DNA of 64,000 nucleotides from Ruminococcus sp. (GTDB taxonomy: Bacteria; Bacillota; Clostridia; Lachnospirales; Lachnospiraceae): contig JAMPIB010000007.1 of assembly GCA_023663085.1 (NCBI GenBank), positions 1-64,000 of the forward strand, written 5' to 3'. Below the pieces are notes generated by a model. It worked only from the letters and a program-made list of their open reading frames with translations. It was not told where the DNA came from and searched no databases. Of the stretch, positions 28,816-37,555 are shown piece by piece; positions within the stretch are counted from its first letter, which is position 1; the number at the start of each line of letters is the position of its first letter. The translations under genes were made by a program, and so were the position numbers.

Positions 28816-29148
28816 ATGGACTGGCAGAGCATTGGCAAAAATATCAGAAAGAAAAGATTATCAAAGTCCTGGAAACAGGCAACGTTAGCAGAAAAAGTGG
28901 ATTTATCCAATTCCTACATAGGTATGATAGAACGTGGGGAGAAAGTGCCGAAACTGGAAACCTTTGTTCACATTGCAAATGCGCTGGATTCAACTTCGGA
29001 TGAGATTCTGGAAGGTGTTCTGGACAGAGGTTATGAGATACGGATGTCTGAATATATCAAGAGGATCGGGATTCTGCCGCAGGAGGAACAGAATCAGATT
29101 TATGATGTTTTGGATGTCATGCTGAAATATGGGCATAAGAAGAAATGA
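28816..29148 (+). CDS. XRE family helix-turn-helix regulator
   Basis: 110-residue DNA-binding protein. Residues about 5-60 form a Cro/C1-type helix-turn-helix: IGKNIRKKRL, WKQATLAEKVDLSNSYIGMIERG and PKLETFVHIANAL. The short C-terminal part, ending RIGILPQEEQNQIYDVLDVML, resembles the dimerisation tail of small Clostridial regulators. GGAAGG at 28801-28806 favours ATG 28816 over the upstream in-frame ATG at 28783. A perfect inverted repeat sits just before it. It precedes the pse operon but has its own base style, so control of pse genes is only a possibility. Confidence 0.88.
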   Translation: MDWQSIGKNIRKKRLSKSWKQATLAEKVDLSNSYIGMIERGEKVPKLETFVHIANALDSTSDEILEGVLDRGYEIRMSEYIKRIGILPQEEQNQIYDVLDVMLKYGHKKK

Positions 29149-29190
29149 CCATAAATTTCAGGGCTGCCGCCAGAGAAAGAATTTGTTATG

Positions 29191-29219
29191 TTGCCAACAG
29201 AAATGACCTATGCTATACT
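29191..29219 (+). promoter_or_regulatory. Sigma-A-like promoter for pseB
   Basis: TTGCCA at 29191-29196 and TATACT at 29214-29219 with a 17-base spacer. The predicted start is about 30 bases before the pseB ATG at 29257. An upstream in-frame ATG at 29188 falls before the promoter and cannot be the start from this transcript. Confidence 0.7.
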
Positions 29220-29256
29220 AAAAGGCGATGTGGACAACGATTATGGAGGGTATCCC

Positions 29257-30240
29257 ATGTTAACAGATAAGACGATATTGATCACCGGAGGAACGGGTTC
29301 TTTCGGGAGAAGTTTTACCAAATATGTGCTGACACATTATCAGCCGAAAAAGATCATTATTTATTCCAGAGACGAGTTCAAACAGTGGACGATGGCGGAA
29401 GATTTTAAGGAGTACGCGGAGAAGCTGCGTTTTTTCATCGGAGACGTAAGAGATCTGGAGCGTTTAAGGAGAGCCTGTGATGGTGTGGATTATATCGTTC
29501 ATGCGGCGGCGTTAAAACAGGTGCCTGCGTGTGAGTACAATCCGAACGAAGCGATCAAGACCAATATCCACGGAGCGATGAATGTGATAGATGCGGCGCT
29601 GGACTGCGGTGTGCGCAGGGTGGTGGCGTTATCTACGGATAAGGCGGTCAATCCGGTCAATTTATACGGCGGAACGAAACTGGTATCGGACAAGCTCTTT
29701 GTGGCCGCCAATGCTTATGTGGGCAGTAAAGATGTAAATTTTTCTATCGTGCGGTATGGTAACGTGGCGGGGAGCCGCGGTTCCATCATTCCGGTTTTTG
29801 ATAATATCATTAAAAACGGCGGGAAGGAACTGCCTATTACGGATGTGCGGATGACGCGTTTCTGGATCAGTCTGACGCAGGGGATTGAACTTGTGATCAA
29901 GGCGCTTAAAGAAGCCAAAGGCGGGGAAACGTTCATCAGTAAGATACCTTCCTTTAAGGTGACGGATCTGGCGGAGGCGATGCTGCCGGGGTGTACGATC
30001 AGGGAAATCGGTATCCGTCCGGGCGAGAAACTGCATGAGATCATGGTGACAACAGAGGATTCTGCGACAACATATGAATATGATAAACATTTCATTGTCT
30101 ATCCGCAGATGACGTGGAATAACAGACAGCAGCCGGATTTAAGCGGCCGGAAAGTGGAAGAAGGCTTTTCGTACAGTTCCAATAATAATACGGAGTGGCT
30201 GTCAGTAGAAGATATCAGAAGATTATTGAAGGACATGTAG
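29257..30240 (+). CDS. pseB: UDP-N-acetylglucosamine 4,6-dehydratase (inverting)
   Basis: About 327-residue SDR that starts pseudaminic acid synthesis by converting UDP-GlcNAc to the 4-keto-6-deoxy-L-arabino sugar. The cofactor motif GGTGSFG is at the N-terminus; IYSRDEFKQW, HAAALKQVP, ALSTDKAVNPVNLYGGTK (with the unusual Asp-Lys in place of the classical Tyr neighbourhood) and RYGNVAGSRGS are hallmarks of PseB/FlaA1. GGAGGG precedes ATG 29257. First gene of the pse set and directly followed by pseC. Confidence 0.95.
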   Translation: MLTDKTILITGGTGSFGRSFTKYVLTHYQPKKIIIYSRDEFKQWTMAEDFKEYAEKLRFFIGDVRDLERLRRACDGVDYIVHAAALKQVPACEYNPNEAIKTNIHGAMNVIDAALDCGVRRVVALSTDKAVNPVNLYGGTKLVSDKLFVAANAYVGSKDVNFSIVRYGNVAGSRGSIIPVFDNIIKNGGKELPITDVRMTRFWISLTQGIELVIKALKEAKGGETFISKIPSFKVTDLAEAMLPGCTIREIGIRPGEKLHEIMVTTEDSATTYEYDKHFIVYPQMTWNNRQQPDLSGRKVEEGFSYSSNNNTEWLSVEDIRRLLKDM

Positions 30241-30339
30241 GAATGCATGTCCTTTCTCTCGTTGTATAAGAAAAGCGTTTTCAGAAAACATCAACTCAGA
30301 ATATAAAGTGGAAAGAAGCGGCAGAAGAGAGGAATGAAT

Positions 30340-31536
30340 ATGGAAAAACCGGCAATAGAGGGCGGAACTCCGGCCAGGGAGAGTAAGATTTTTTATGGAC
30401 ATCAGTATATTGACGAAGCGGATATCCAGGCGGTCGTGGATGTTATGCGCAGCGAAGCGCTGACCTGCGGGCCGAAGATCGGTGAACTGGAACAGAAATT
30501 GTGTAAACTGACCGGGGCGAAATATGCGGTAGTGTGCAGTAACGGTACGGCGGCGCTTCACATTGCCTGTCTGGCGGCCGGGATTTCGCCGGGGGATGAA
30601 GTGATCACCACGCCCATTACTTTTGCGGCGTCTGCGAACTGTGCGTTGTACTGCGGTGCGCGTCCGGTATTTGCGGATATTGATGCGGATACTTATAATA
30701 TTGATCCGGCCTCAGTGGCAAAGTGTGTAACGGACAAAAGCCGGGCGGTCGTGGCGGTTGATTTTACGGGGCAGTCCGTGGATCTGGATCCTTTGTTGGA
30801 ATTGTGCAGACAGAAAAACATGGTGTTGATCGAAGACGGCGCGCATGTGATCGGCACCAGATATAAGGGGAAAGCCAACGGTTCCATAGCGGATATGACG
30901 ACGTTCAGTTTCCATCCAGTCAAGACCGTGACCGGCGGTGAGGGCGGCGCCGTATTGACGAACAGTGAAAAATATTATCAGAAACTTTTATTATATCGTT
31001 CCCATGGGATCACGAGAGACGAAAGTCTGTTGGAACATCCGGCGGACGGCCCGTGGTATTATGAGCAGCTTGCGCTCGGATATAATTACCGGATCACGGA
31101 TATGCAGGCGGCACTGATCATCAGTCAGCTTGACAAACTCGACAGGTTCAGCAGCCGCAGAAAAGAAATCGTCGCCCGTTATAATGAAGCCTTTTCCGGG
31201 ATGCCTGGCATATTCATCCAGAAGGAGATACCGGAGTCGGATACGACGAGGCATCTGTACATCCTGCGGATAAAACCGGAGGAACTTACGATTGACAGGA
31301 AACGTTTTTTTGCGGCGCTGGCTACGGAAAACGTATGCTGCAACGTGCATTATATTCCCACGTATTATTTTCCCTATTATGAAAAAATGGGGTATCAGAG
31401 AGGTATCTGTCCGAACGCGGAGAAGCTCTATGAGGAGATCATCACGCTGCCGCTTTATTATGCCATGACGGATGAAGATGTGGAGAGCGTTATAAGGGCG
31501 GTTGAAAAAATTGTCTACTATTATGCGGTAAAATAG
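30340..31536 (+). CDS. pseC: UDP-4-amino-4,6-dideoxy-N-acetyl-beta-L-altrosamine transaminase
   Basis: About 398-residue PLP enzyme of the DegT/DnrJ/EryC1 family that aminates the PseB product using glutamate. The PLP lysine lies in FSFHPVKTVTGGEGG (residue 197 counted from the upstream ATG at 30334); EDGAHVIG and the GYNYRITDMQAAL stretch are typical. AGAGG at 30328-30332 leaves seven bases to ATG 30340, so this is preferred to ATG 30334. Second step of the pseudaminic acid route. Confidence 0.94.
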   Translation: MEKPAIEGGTPARESKIFYGHQYIDEADIQAVVDVMRSEALTCGPKIGELEQKLCKLTGAKYAVVCSNGTAALHIACLAAGISPGDEVITTPITFAASANCALYCGARPVFADIDADTYNIDPASVAKCVTDKSRAVVAVDFTGQSVDLDPLLELCRQKNMVLIEDGAHVIGTRYKGKANGSIADMTTFSFHPVKTVTGGEGGAVLTNSEKYYQKLLLYRSHGITRDESLLEHPADGPWYYEQLALGYNYRITDMQAALIISQLDKLDRFSSRRKEIVARYNEAFSGMPGIFIQKEIPESDTTRHLYILRIKPEELTIDRKRFFAALATENVCCNVHYIPTYYFPYYEKMGYQRGICPNAEKLYEEIITLPLYYAMTDEDVESVIRAVEKIVYYYAVK

Positions 31537-31598
31537 TTTGGGAAAGTATGGTTAATTTTCATGGGATTTTGTGTCCGGAGAGATAGGGAGGCGCAAGT

Positions 31599-32642
31599 AT
31601 GAAATTGTCGATCATTGTTCCGGTTTATAATATGGCGGCGGACGGTAAACTGCAATATTGTCTGGAGTCTCTGGTGCATCAGACGATAGAGGATTTTGAA
31701 ATTATAGCGGTAGATGATGCTTCTACAGATGATTCTTTAAAGATTCTGAAGCAGTATGAGCAGAAGTATCCGGAGAAGTTCCGCGCCATCCATTCGCAGG
31801 TCAATAAAAAGCAGGGCGGTGCGAAAAATATCGGCATGGGGCTGGCCAAAGGAGAATGGATCGGCTTTATCGACAGTGACGACTGGGTTACGGCGGATTT
31901 TTATGAACGTCTGGTCCGCAGGGGCGAAGAGACCGGTGCGGATATGGTCGGCTGCGATTATCATCTGACGGATAAACACAGTATGGAGATCGGGCAGATC
32001 GTACACAATAATAAAAAAGAACAGACGGGTATATTGGATGAGGAAAAATATAAGTCGCTGATACTGGATAGCGGCAGTCTGGTCGTAAAAGTATATCGCC
32101 GGGAAATTGTGATTGACCATCCTGGTCGATTTCCCGAAGGTATTTTTTATGAAGATAACGCGCTCGGCAATTCGTGGATGCTGCGTGCGAAACATTTTGA
32201 ATATATCGAAGAGCCGCTTTATTATTATTATCAGCATGCGGTATCGACTGTCCACACGATTACACAGAAGCGCTGTGAGGATCGTATGGAGGCGGGCCGG
32301 ATCATGATAAAAGAAGCCGAGACTTATCATTATCTGGAAACTTATCATGCAGAACTGGAATTTAGTTTTACCGTTTTATTTTATGTGAATACACTTTTTA
32401 CGTATATGCAGGGTGTAAGGCCCGTCAGATACGGATTTATAAAAAAACTCGGCAAGGAAATGAAGCGCACATTTCCGCATTTTCAGGAAAATCCCTATTA
32501 TCTTGAGAGAGTACAGGAAGAAGAAAAGAAACTGGTCGGGATGCAGATGCGTTCTACGTTGTGGTTTATTTTATATTATAAACTGCTCTGGGCATACCGG
32601 AATTTCAGGAAAAGAAGGCAGGAGGCAGGCGCTGATACATGA
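31599..32642 (+). CDS. Family 2 glycosyltransferase
   Basis: 347-residue GT2: SIIVPVYNM, IIAVDDASTDDS, KQGGAKNIGMGL and FIDSDDWVTADF are visible. The C-terminal about 120 residues are helical and end in a basic tail. Given its place between pseC and pseG it may act on the glycan that carries pseudaminic acid (inference). It overlaps the following membrane-protein gene by four bases. Confidence 0.88.
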   Translation: MKLSIIVPVYNMAADGKLQYCLESLVHQTIEDFEIIAVDDASTDDSLKILKQYEQKYPEKFRAIHSQVNKKQGGAKNIGMGLAKGEWIGFIDSDDWVTADFYERLVRRGEETGADMVGCDYHLTDKHSMEIGQIVHNNKKEQTGILDEEKYKSLILDSGSLVVKVYRREIVIDHPGRFPEGIFYEDNALGNSWMLRAKHFEYIEEPLYYYYQHAVSTVHTITQKRCEDRMEAGRIMIKEAETYHYLETYHAELEFSFTVLFYVNTLFTYMQGVRPVRYGFIKKLGKEMKRTFPHFQENPYYLERVQEEEKKLVGMQMRSTLWFILYYKLLWAYRNFRKRRQEAGADT

Positions 32643-34900
32643 AGATGTCAAATAAATCAAAAGTTATCTATCTGATCAGTGTATGCTGTATCGTCTTTTT
32701 TATGTGGCTGGGAAATGAAGGTGATAATCCGCTTGCCTACGTGGGCTCGGAAATGCAGTTTTCCGTGGGTGTACTAAATTCTGATTTTGCGCTCGTGATC
32801 AGAGAGAGCGTTTCCAGAACGGGAACTGTGGCGGCCACGCCGGGACTCGTTATGAATAAAGGGAGCTATACGCTGGATTTTGATTATGAGACGGATGGGG
32901 AGAACAATCTTATTGAGTTGTGGGAGCAGGGAGCCAAGGTGGCCGGTTGGACGCTGGACGCTACGCAGACACATTTTACAACGGATTTTACACTGGCCAA
33001 AGATGCGAAGGAGTTATCCGTCAGACTGAATTATGGCGGAACGGATTCTTTTATCATAAAAAAAGTCACGCTGACGCCGGCGGCATTATTTTATACGGAT
33101 ACTTATTTTATGATCCTCGTATTTCTGATATGCGCGCTGGCTGTATACAAATTATATGAGAAACATCTGCAGGAGCCGATCGCCGGGGAAAAACTGACCG
33201 ATGTCTGTATCATACTCGGCGTGACGCTGCTTGCCATGTCGCCGATGTTTTCCACGTATTTATATGATGGGGATGATCTCTGCTATCATCTGGCCAGAAT
33301 GGAAGGATTAAAAGATGGTATTTTAGACGGTCAGATCCCGGTCAATATCATGCCGGAGGCGTTAAAGGGAAACGGTTATCTGAATGCAATGTATCCGTAT
33401 CTGTTTTTGTATGTCGGGGCTTTTTTACGAATATGCAGAGTGTCTATCGGTCTGTCTTATAAGACAGTCATTTTCCTGGCAAATCTGGGTTCGGCGCTAT
33501 GCGCTTATTATGTTTTTAAATCCATCACGAAATCGCGCAGAGCGGTGATTTTGGCAGTTGTTTTGTATACGCTTATGCCGTACCGGTTTACCAATATTTT
33601 TTCCCGCGGTGATCTGGGAGAGACACTGGCGCTCACCTTCTGGCCGCTCGTTGTGGCGGGCGTTTATCATATCATGCTTGGGAACCGGCGTAAGTGGTAT
33701 TATCTGGTGATCGGGTTCAGCGGCGTTTTGCAGAGTCATATCCTGAGCGTGACTTTTGTGATGGGATTTTGTATCATTGCCTGCGTGGTTTTTATCCGCA
33801 ATGTATGGAAGGAAAAAAGATATCTGGAGATCGGCAGGGCGGCAGGATTGACGATACTGTTGAACCTATGGTATCTGGTGCCGTTTCTGTATTATTACTT
33901 CAAAGAAGAGTTGGGAACTGAGATACTGCGTTGGAGCGGTTATTTCGAACAGTCGATCAATCCCTCTAACATGGCGCAGACGATCAGTCTGTATAATAAG
34001 CAGTATTTTTCACTGGGGCTGCCGCTGCTTGGCTGTATCGGCATAGGAGTCATATATCTTATATGTGATAAAAAGAAAGAGCGGACGAAACTGGATGGCT
34101 ATCTGGTCTTTTTACTGGTGCTCGGTTGTATTCTGACCTATATGACGACCGGCTATTTCCCCAGTCTGGAAATGCGGGAAAATGAATTTCTCAATTCTAT
34201 CATGACGATGTTACAGTTTCCCTGGAGATTTTTAGGGCCGGCCTGTACCTGCTTTTTATTCGTCGGGGCAATTTGGCTGACGAAGTCGGAGATCTTAAGA
34301 CCATACAGGAATCTGATATTCGCCCTGCTCATCGGCTTGAACCTGCTGACGCTGCAGACGGTTCCGACAGATAATATCCATATGCCGTATGATGATGTGA
34401 CGGCAACGGCATCCAAAGGACATGACAGCAAGATGGCGGCGAATATCGGCCTTTTTTATCCGCATGAATGGCGTCTGAACGGTGTGGATGATGAGAAACT
34501 GACAACGAGTGTTATCGTTTCTGACTTAAATCATGTCACGGTATCGGACTACCGCAAAGAGGGGACTAAGGCCCGGACGACTTATGTGTGTGATGCGGGC
34601 GGAACCTATATTGAACTGCCGATACTTAATTATGCCGGTTATCGCGCCAGTGATGAAACGGGACAGAAACTGGAGATCGTGGAAGGCGAGCAGCAGCGTA
34701 TCCGTATTCTGCTTTCCGGAGATGGCAAAGAGCATACAATTTATGTCCGCTTCGGCCCGGTGGCCGGATTTGTCATAGCGGATATCATATCGGCGCTCAC
34801 ACTGGCGGGAATTATTTTCCTGCGCGGCGGGAAATGGCCGGGCGCTTTGCGCAGAGCAGCCGGAAAAAAGCAGGAAGTTTCCGAAGGACAGTCTGATTAG
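32639..34900 (+). CDS. Large polytopic membrane protein, PTPS-related/YfhO-like
   Basis: 753-residue membrane protein: a first helix, an extracytoplasmic domain of about 120 residues with jelly-roll-like strands, then about 11 helices and a C-terminal outer domain. The loop YDGDDLCYHLARMEGLKDG and later PYRFTNIFSRGDLGE resemble the membrane family misleadingly named 6-pyruvoyl-tetrahydropterin synthase-related and the YfhO GT-C proteins. Such proteins are thought to decorate surface polymers; the sugar is unknown. Its stop overlaps the stop of the convergent pseG gene (34897-34900). Confidence 0.7.
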   Translation: MKMSNKSKVIYLISVCCIVFFMWLGNEGDNPLAYVGSEMQFSVGVLNSDFALVIRESVSRTGTVAATPGLVMNKGSYTLDFDYETDGENNLIELWEQGAKVAGWTLDATQTHFTTDFTLAKDAKELSVRLNYGGTDSFIIKKVTLTPAALFYTDTYFMILVFLICALAVYKLYEKHLQEPIAGEKLTDVCIILGVTLLAMSPMFSTYLYDGDDLCYHLARMEGLKDGILDGQIPVNIMPEALKGNGYLNAMYPYLFLYVGAFLRICRVSIGLSYKTVIFLANLGSALCAYYVFKSITKSRRAVILAVVLYTLMPYRFTNIFSRGDLGETLALTFWPLVVAGVYHIMLGNRRKWYYLVIGFSGVLQSHILSVTFVMGFCIIACVVFIRNVWKEKRYLEIGRAAGLTILLNLWYLVPFLYYYFKEELGTEILRWSGYFEQSINPSNMAQTISLYNKQYFSLGLPLLGCIGIGVIYLICDKKKERTKLDGYLVFLLVLGCILTYMTTGYFPSLEMRENEFLNSIMTMLQFPWRFLGPACTCFLFVGAIWLTKSEILRPYRNLIFALLIGLNLLTLQTVPTDNIHMPYDDVTATASKGHDSKMAANIGLFYPHEWRLNGVDDEKLTTSVIVSDLNHVTVSDYRKEGTKARTTYVCDAGGTYIELPILNYAGYRASDETGQKLEIVEGEQQRIRILLSGDGKEHTIYVRFGPVAGFVIADIISALTLAGIIFLRGGKWPGALRRAAGKKQEVSEGQSD

Positions 34901-35937
34901 CGTTTCACATATTGGAGCAGCGCCTCCGAGATTCTGGTCGCACCTTCTCCATCGACAAAAGCTCTCATTTTTTGGGAGCTTTTTTTACGCTTCTCATAAG
35001 AACTGCCATATTCACATAGAAACGAGAGCATAGCGTTAAGAGCATTCCGGCCTGTGGAACGGACATCTCCTGCATAGGGGACAATTTGTTCATGCGACAT
35101 CGTTTCTACGGCGTGCAGCTGATTATCGGCTGTAGAAAAGCTGACAGACGGTACGCCTACGGCACACAGTTCATATAAAGTGGTGCCGCCTGCGGAGATA
35201 GCAAGATCGCAACCGCACATAAAGGCGGCCATATCCTGTATGTTTTCATGGATATGGATCGTCGGATGAAGGTGCGAGAAATCCTGTAATTTTCCCAAAT
35301 GCCTGTTAAAACGGCTGGTAACTACATGATAATGATAAGACTGTAAACGATTATCTGTTCCGGCAAAGATCATAGCCAATAGCTGCCCGGCGATATCATA
35401 AGAATCCGTTCCCCCCGTAGAGAGCAGGATATTCTGTACCTGCGGGTGTACTTCATAGGAGGCAGCGCTGAACTGTTCCCGGAGCGGCGTATAAGAAGCG
35501 CCGATCAGTACAGTTTCTGCATGACGGTAGCAGGCAGGCCGTTCCAGAATATCATAATTGACGATCAGATCCGCGAGGTAGTCGAATGCCAGCAGATCAT
35601 CCAGATAAGCGACCTTATACAGTTTTTGCAGTTCCTGCAGATATTTTTTTGTTACAAAATAGGAGTCCAGGAAAATGCAGGACGATTCGCTTACTATGGA
35701 ACGCAGAGCGGGAAGTTCGCTTTCCGGTTCTTTATAATCGCTGTGCAGACAGTGAACGGTAAATTCATCCGGTCTGACAAAGCGTTCCCGAAGAGCCGAT
35801 ACACTAGTCTCATCCGCAACAAGAAAGCAGACTTTGGCGCGCCTGACCGCGCAGGCTCTGGCAATCGACAGGCAGCGCATGATATGGCCGGTTGCAATAT
35901 CTTCATTTCCATCGGTTCTAAAATAAATAGCTGGCAT
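34897..35937 (-). CDS. pseG: UDP-2,4-diacetamido-2,4,6-trideoxy-beta-L-altropyranose hydrolase
   Basis: 346-residue GT-B-fold hydrolase that removes UDP from the diacetamido sugar, giving the free hexose condensed by PseI. Signatures: YFRTDGNEDIATGHIMRCLSIA at the start (catalytic His in the GH pair), ILLSTGGTDSYDI and ISAGGTTLYELCAVGVPSV. The reading frame is open for 109 more codons upstream but ATG 35937 has AAAGGAG just before it and begins the family's normal N-terminus. It is the only pse gene on this strand, convergent with the membrane protein and divergent from the structured RNA at 36050. Confidence 0.92.
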   Translation of the reverse strand: MPAIYFRTDGNEDIATGHIMRCLSIARACAVRRAKVCFLVADETSVSALRERFVRPDEFTVHCLHSDYKEPESELPALRSIVSESSCIFLDSYFVTKKYLQELQKLYKVAYLDDLLAFDYLADLIVNYDILERPACYRHAETVLIGASYTPLREQFSAASYEVHPQVQNILLSTGGTDSYDIAGQLLAMIFAGTDNRLQSYHYHVVTSRFNRHLGKLQDFSHLHPTIHIHENIQDMAAFMCGCDLAISAGGTTLYELCAVGVPSVSFSTADNQLHAVETMSHEQIVPYAGDVRSTGRNALNAMLSFLCEYGSSYEKRKKSSQKMRAFVDGEGATRISEALLQYVKR

Positions 35938-36014
35938 GATGGACTCCTTTCGTGAGGGCTTTTTGTCATTGTAGCACAAGAAGTGTTGAAATGGGATAAA
36001 AATAAGAAAAGGGA

Positions 36015-36043
36015 TTGCTATTTTTTTATAATGTGCATATAAT
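36015..36043 (+). promoter_or_regulatory. Sigma-A-like promoter for the structured RNA
   Basis: TTGCTA at 36015-36020 and TATAAT at 36038-36043 with a 17-base spacer. The expected transcription start, about 36050, coincides with the first base of the outer stem of the RNA described next. Confidence 0.7.
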
Positions 36044-36049
36044 AAAAAT

Positions 36050-36297
36050 GAGCGGAGGCTCCATGTAGCGGCATGATAAGCTGGACTGTACTCAGACAGG
36101 TAAAATACTGAGACGGATAGATATTCGCAAGGGTATTGAGCCCGCGCCGGGGAGAAAAGGCGAGTCCGCTCTGAGGACTGTAAAATGCAGAGACGAAAAG
36201 GTATCCGTAAGGATATTGAGGCTGACAGGCAGCATAAAACCGCTTTTCTAAACCACATGGACATCAGATGAGGGATGTATCATCTGGTGTCTTTCTG
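36050..36297 (+). ncRNA. Candidate free-standing structured RNA with tandem two-hairpin units
   Basis: About 245 bases without a convincing ORF, bounded by a promoter and a terminator. GAGCGGA (36050-36056) can pair with TCCGCTC (36165-36171). Two 41-base units, 36100-36140 and 36180-36220, are exactly 80 bases apart and match at 33 of 41 positions. Each holds a seven-pair hairpin capped by a GNRA tetraloop: GCAA at 36127-36130 and GTAA at 36207-36210. The differences inside the stem keep pairing (U-G becomes U-A or C-G), which is what selection on structure would leave. I do not recognise the family. It could be an independent small RNA or a leader of the 36343 gene. Confidence 0.6.
36260..36297 (+). 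terminator. Intrinsic terminator of the structured RNA
   Basis: Twelve-base stem GACATCAGATGA (36260-36271) with TCATCTGGTGTC (36280-36291), one wobble pair, eight-base loop, followed by TTTCTGT. It ends the RNA 46 bases before the next gene. Confidence 0.65.
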
Positions 36298-36342
36298 TAT
36301 ATCATGATAGCACATAAATATCAGTACACATCGGAAGAAAGC

Positions 36343-36765
36343 ATGTCAAAGAAAAAAGAACGAGAGAAAATTGCAGATAAAATTCAATGGCATCCTTACG
36401 AATTATGTAGACGAAAAATGAATCATATATGCGAGATTGCCGTGTTGGCAAACTCGGAAAGTTTCATTCTTAAGGAGATCATAACAAATTCCAGAACATA
36501 TCAGTTTGGTACTACGGATTTGAGATTTACATTATGCCTGAATAAAGAAGTAGACCATAATGGTTGTGAGAAAAGTTCCTGCTATGTTGTGGAATCTTTG
36601 AGAGAGGGAGACTGTTTTGCCAAAAGTGTAGAAGCATATACGATCTCACATATTTTTATGAAAGCAAATGATGAAAAGATATATAGTAAACTACTCTTTA
36701 TGGACAAGGGGTATTCTATAGAAAATATTCCCGAAGAACTTAAAAAAATAGTTCAGATAGAATGA
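36343..36765 (+). CDS. Hypothetical protein
   Basis: About 140 residues, AT-rich, no signal peptide or membrane helix, family not recognised. The start at ATG 36343 is chosen for GGAAGAAAGC just before it; an open extension to 36268 runs through the terminator hairpin. The N-terminus is strongly charged (MSKKKEREK), and the middle looks like alternating strands (FILKEIITNSRTYQFG, DLRFTLCL). It lies between the structured RNA and pseF, and its different base style suggests it is an insertion into the pse cluster. Confidence 0.6.
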   Translation: MSKKKEREKIADKIQWHPYELCRRKMNHICEIAVLANSESFILKEIITNSRTYQFGTTDLRFTLCLNKEVDHNGCEKSSCYVVESLREGDCFAKSVEAYTISHIFMKANDEKIYSKLLFMDKGYSIENIPEELKKIVQIE

Positions 36766-36838
36766 TGCAGAGATTATACATTTATGATTATAAATATAAA
36801 TATAAAATCTCACATCACAGAAAGGACCCACCAACACA

Positions 36839-37555
36839 ATGACAAACGAATCTTCTATAGCGATCATCACAGCAAGAGGCGGAAGTAAGCGCATTCCGCA
36901 TAAAAATATCAAAGAATTCTGTGGAAAGCCCATTATCTGTTATTCTATTGAAGCAGCGTTGCATTCCGGTCTTTTTGCAGAAGTCATGGTATCCACGGAG
37001 GATGAGCAGATTGCCGGGATCGCCAGACAGGCGGGCGCAAAGGTGCCTTTTATGAGAAGTGATGAAACGGCGGACGATTACGCCTCGACGGATGATGTGA
37101 TCATGGAAGTGTTGAAAAAATATGAGGAACAGGGAAGGACATTTGGGACATTCTGCTGTCTGTATCCTACCGCCCCTTTTGTCACGGCGCAGAAACTGCA
37201 AAAGGCGATGGATATGTTAAAGACGGCTGATTCGGTCATGCCGGTGGTTGCTTTTTCCTATCCGCCGCAACGGTGTGTAGTTGTAAACGCACAGGGCGAG
37301 CTGCGTATGAAATGGCCGGAACATGCCAGGACCCGCTCGCAGGATTTAGAACCCTATTATCATGACTGCGGACAGTTCTATTGTTGTAAAACCGAGCTTT
37401 TCATGAAATATGGGACGACGGACTTACCGCATACTGTGCCGGTCTTCATGAGCGAATTGGAGGTACAGGACATTGACAGTCCCGATGATTGGGAGATCGC
37501 GGAGTTAAAATACCGTAAACTGATGTCGCAGGATCGTGGAGGTTCACAGGGATGA
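36839..37555 (+). CDS. pseF: Pseudaminic acid cytidylyltransferase
   Basis: 238-residue CMP-sugar synthetase of the acylneuraminate cytidylyltransferase family; activates pseudaminic acid as CMP-Pse. IAIITARGGSKRIPHKNI is the CTP-binding signature, followed by FCGKPIICYSIEAA and CCLYPTAPFV. Assignment to pseudaminic rather than sialic or legionaminic acid rests on the neighbours pseB, pseC, pseG and pseI. It overlaps pseI by four bases (ATGA). Confidence 0.9.
   Translation: MTNESSIAIITARGGSKRIPHKNIKEFCGKPIICYSIEAALHSGLFAEVMVSTEDEQIAGIARQAGAKVPFMRSDETADDYASTDDVIMEVLKKYEEQGRTFGTFCCLYPTAPFVTAQKLQKAMDMLKTADSVMPVVAFSYPPQRCVVVNAQGELRMKWPEHARTRSQDLEPYYHDCGQFYCCKTELFMKYGTTDLPHTVPVFMSELEVQDIDSPDDWEIAELKYRKLMSQDRGGSQG

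Noticed and set aside
35938-36264. 109-codon N-terminal extension of pseG
   Set aside because: It would run through the structured RNA and promoter region; the family N-terminus and an AAAGGAG site fit ATG 35937.
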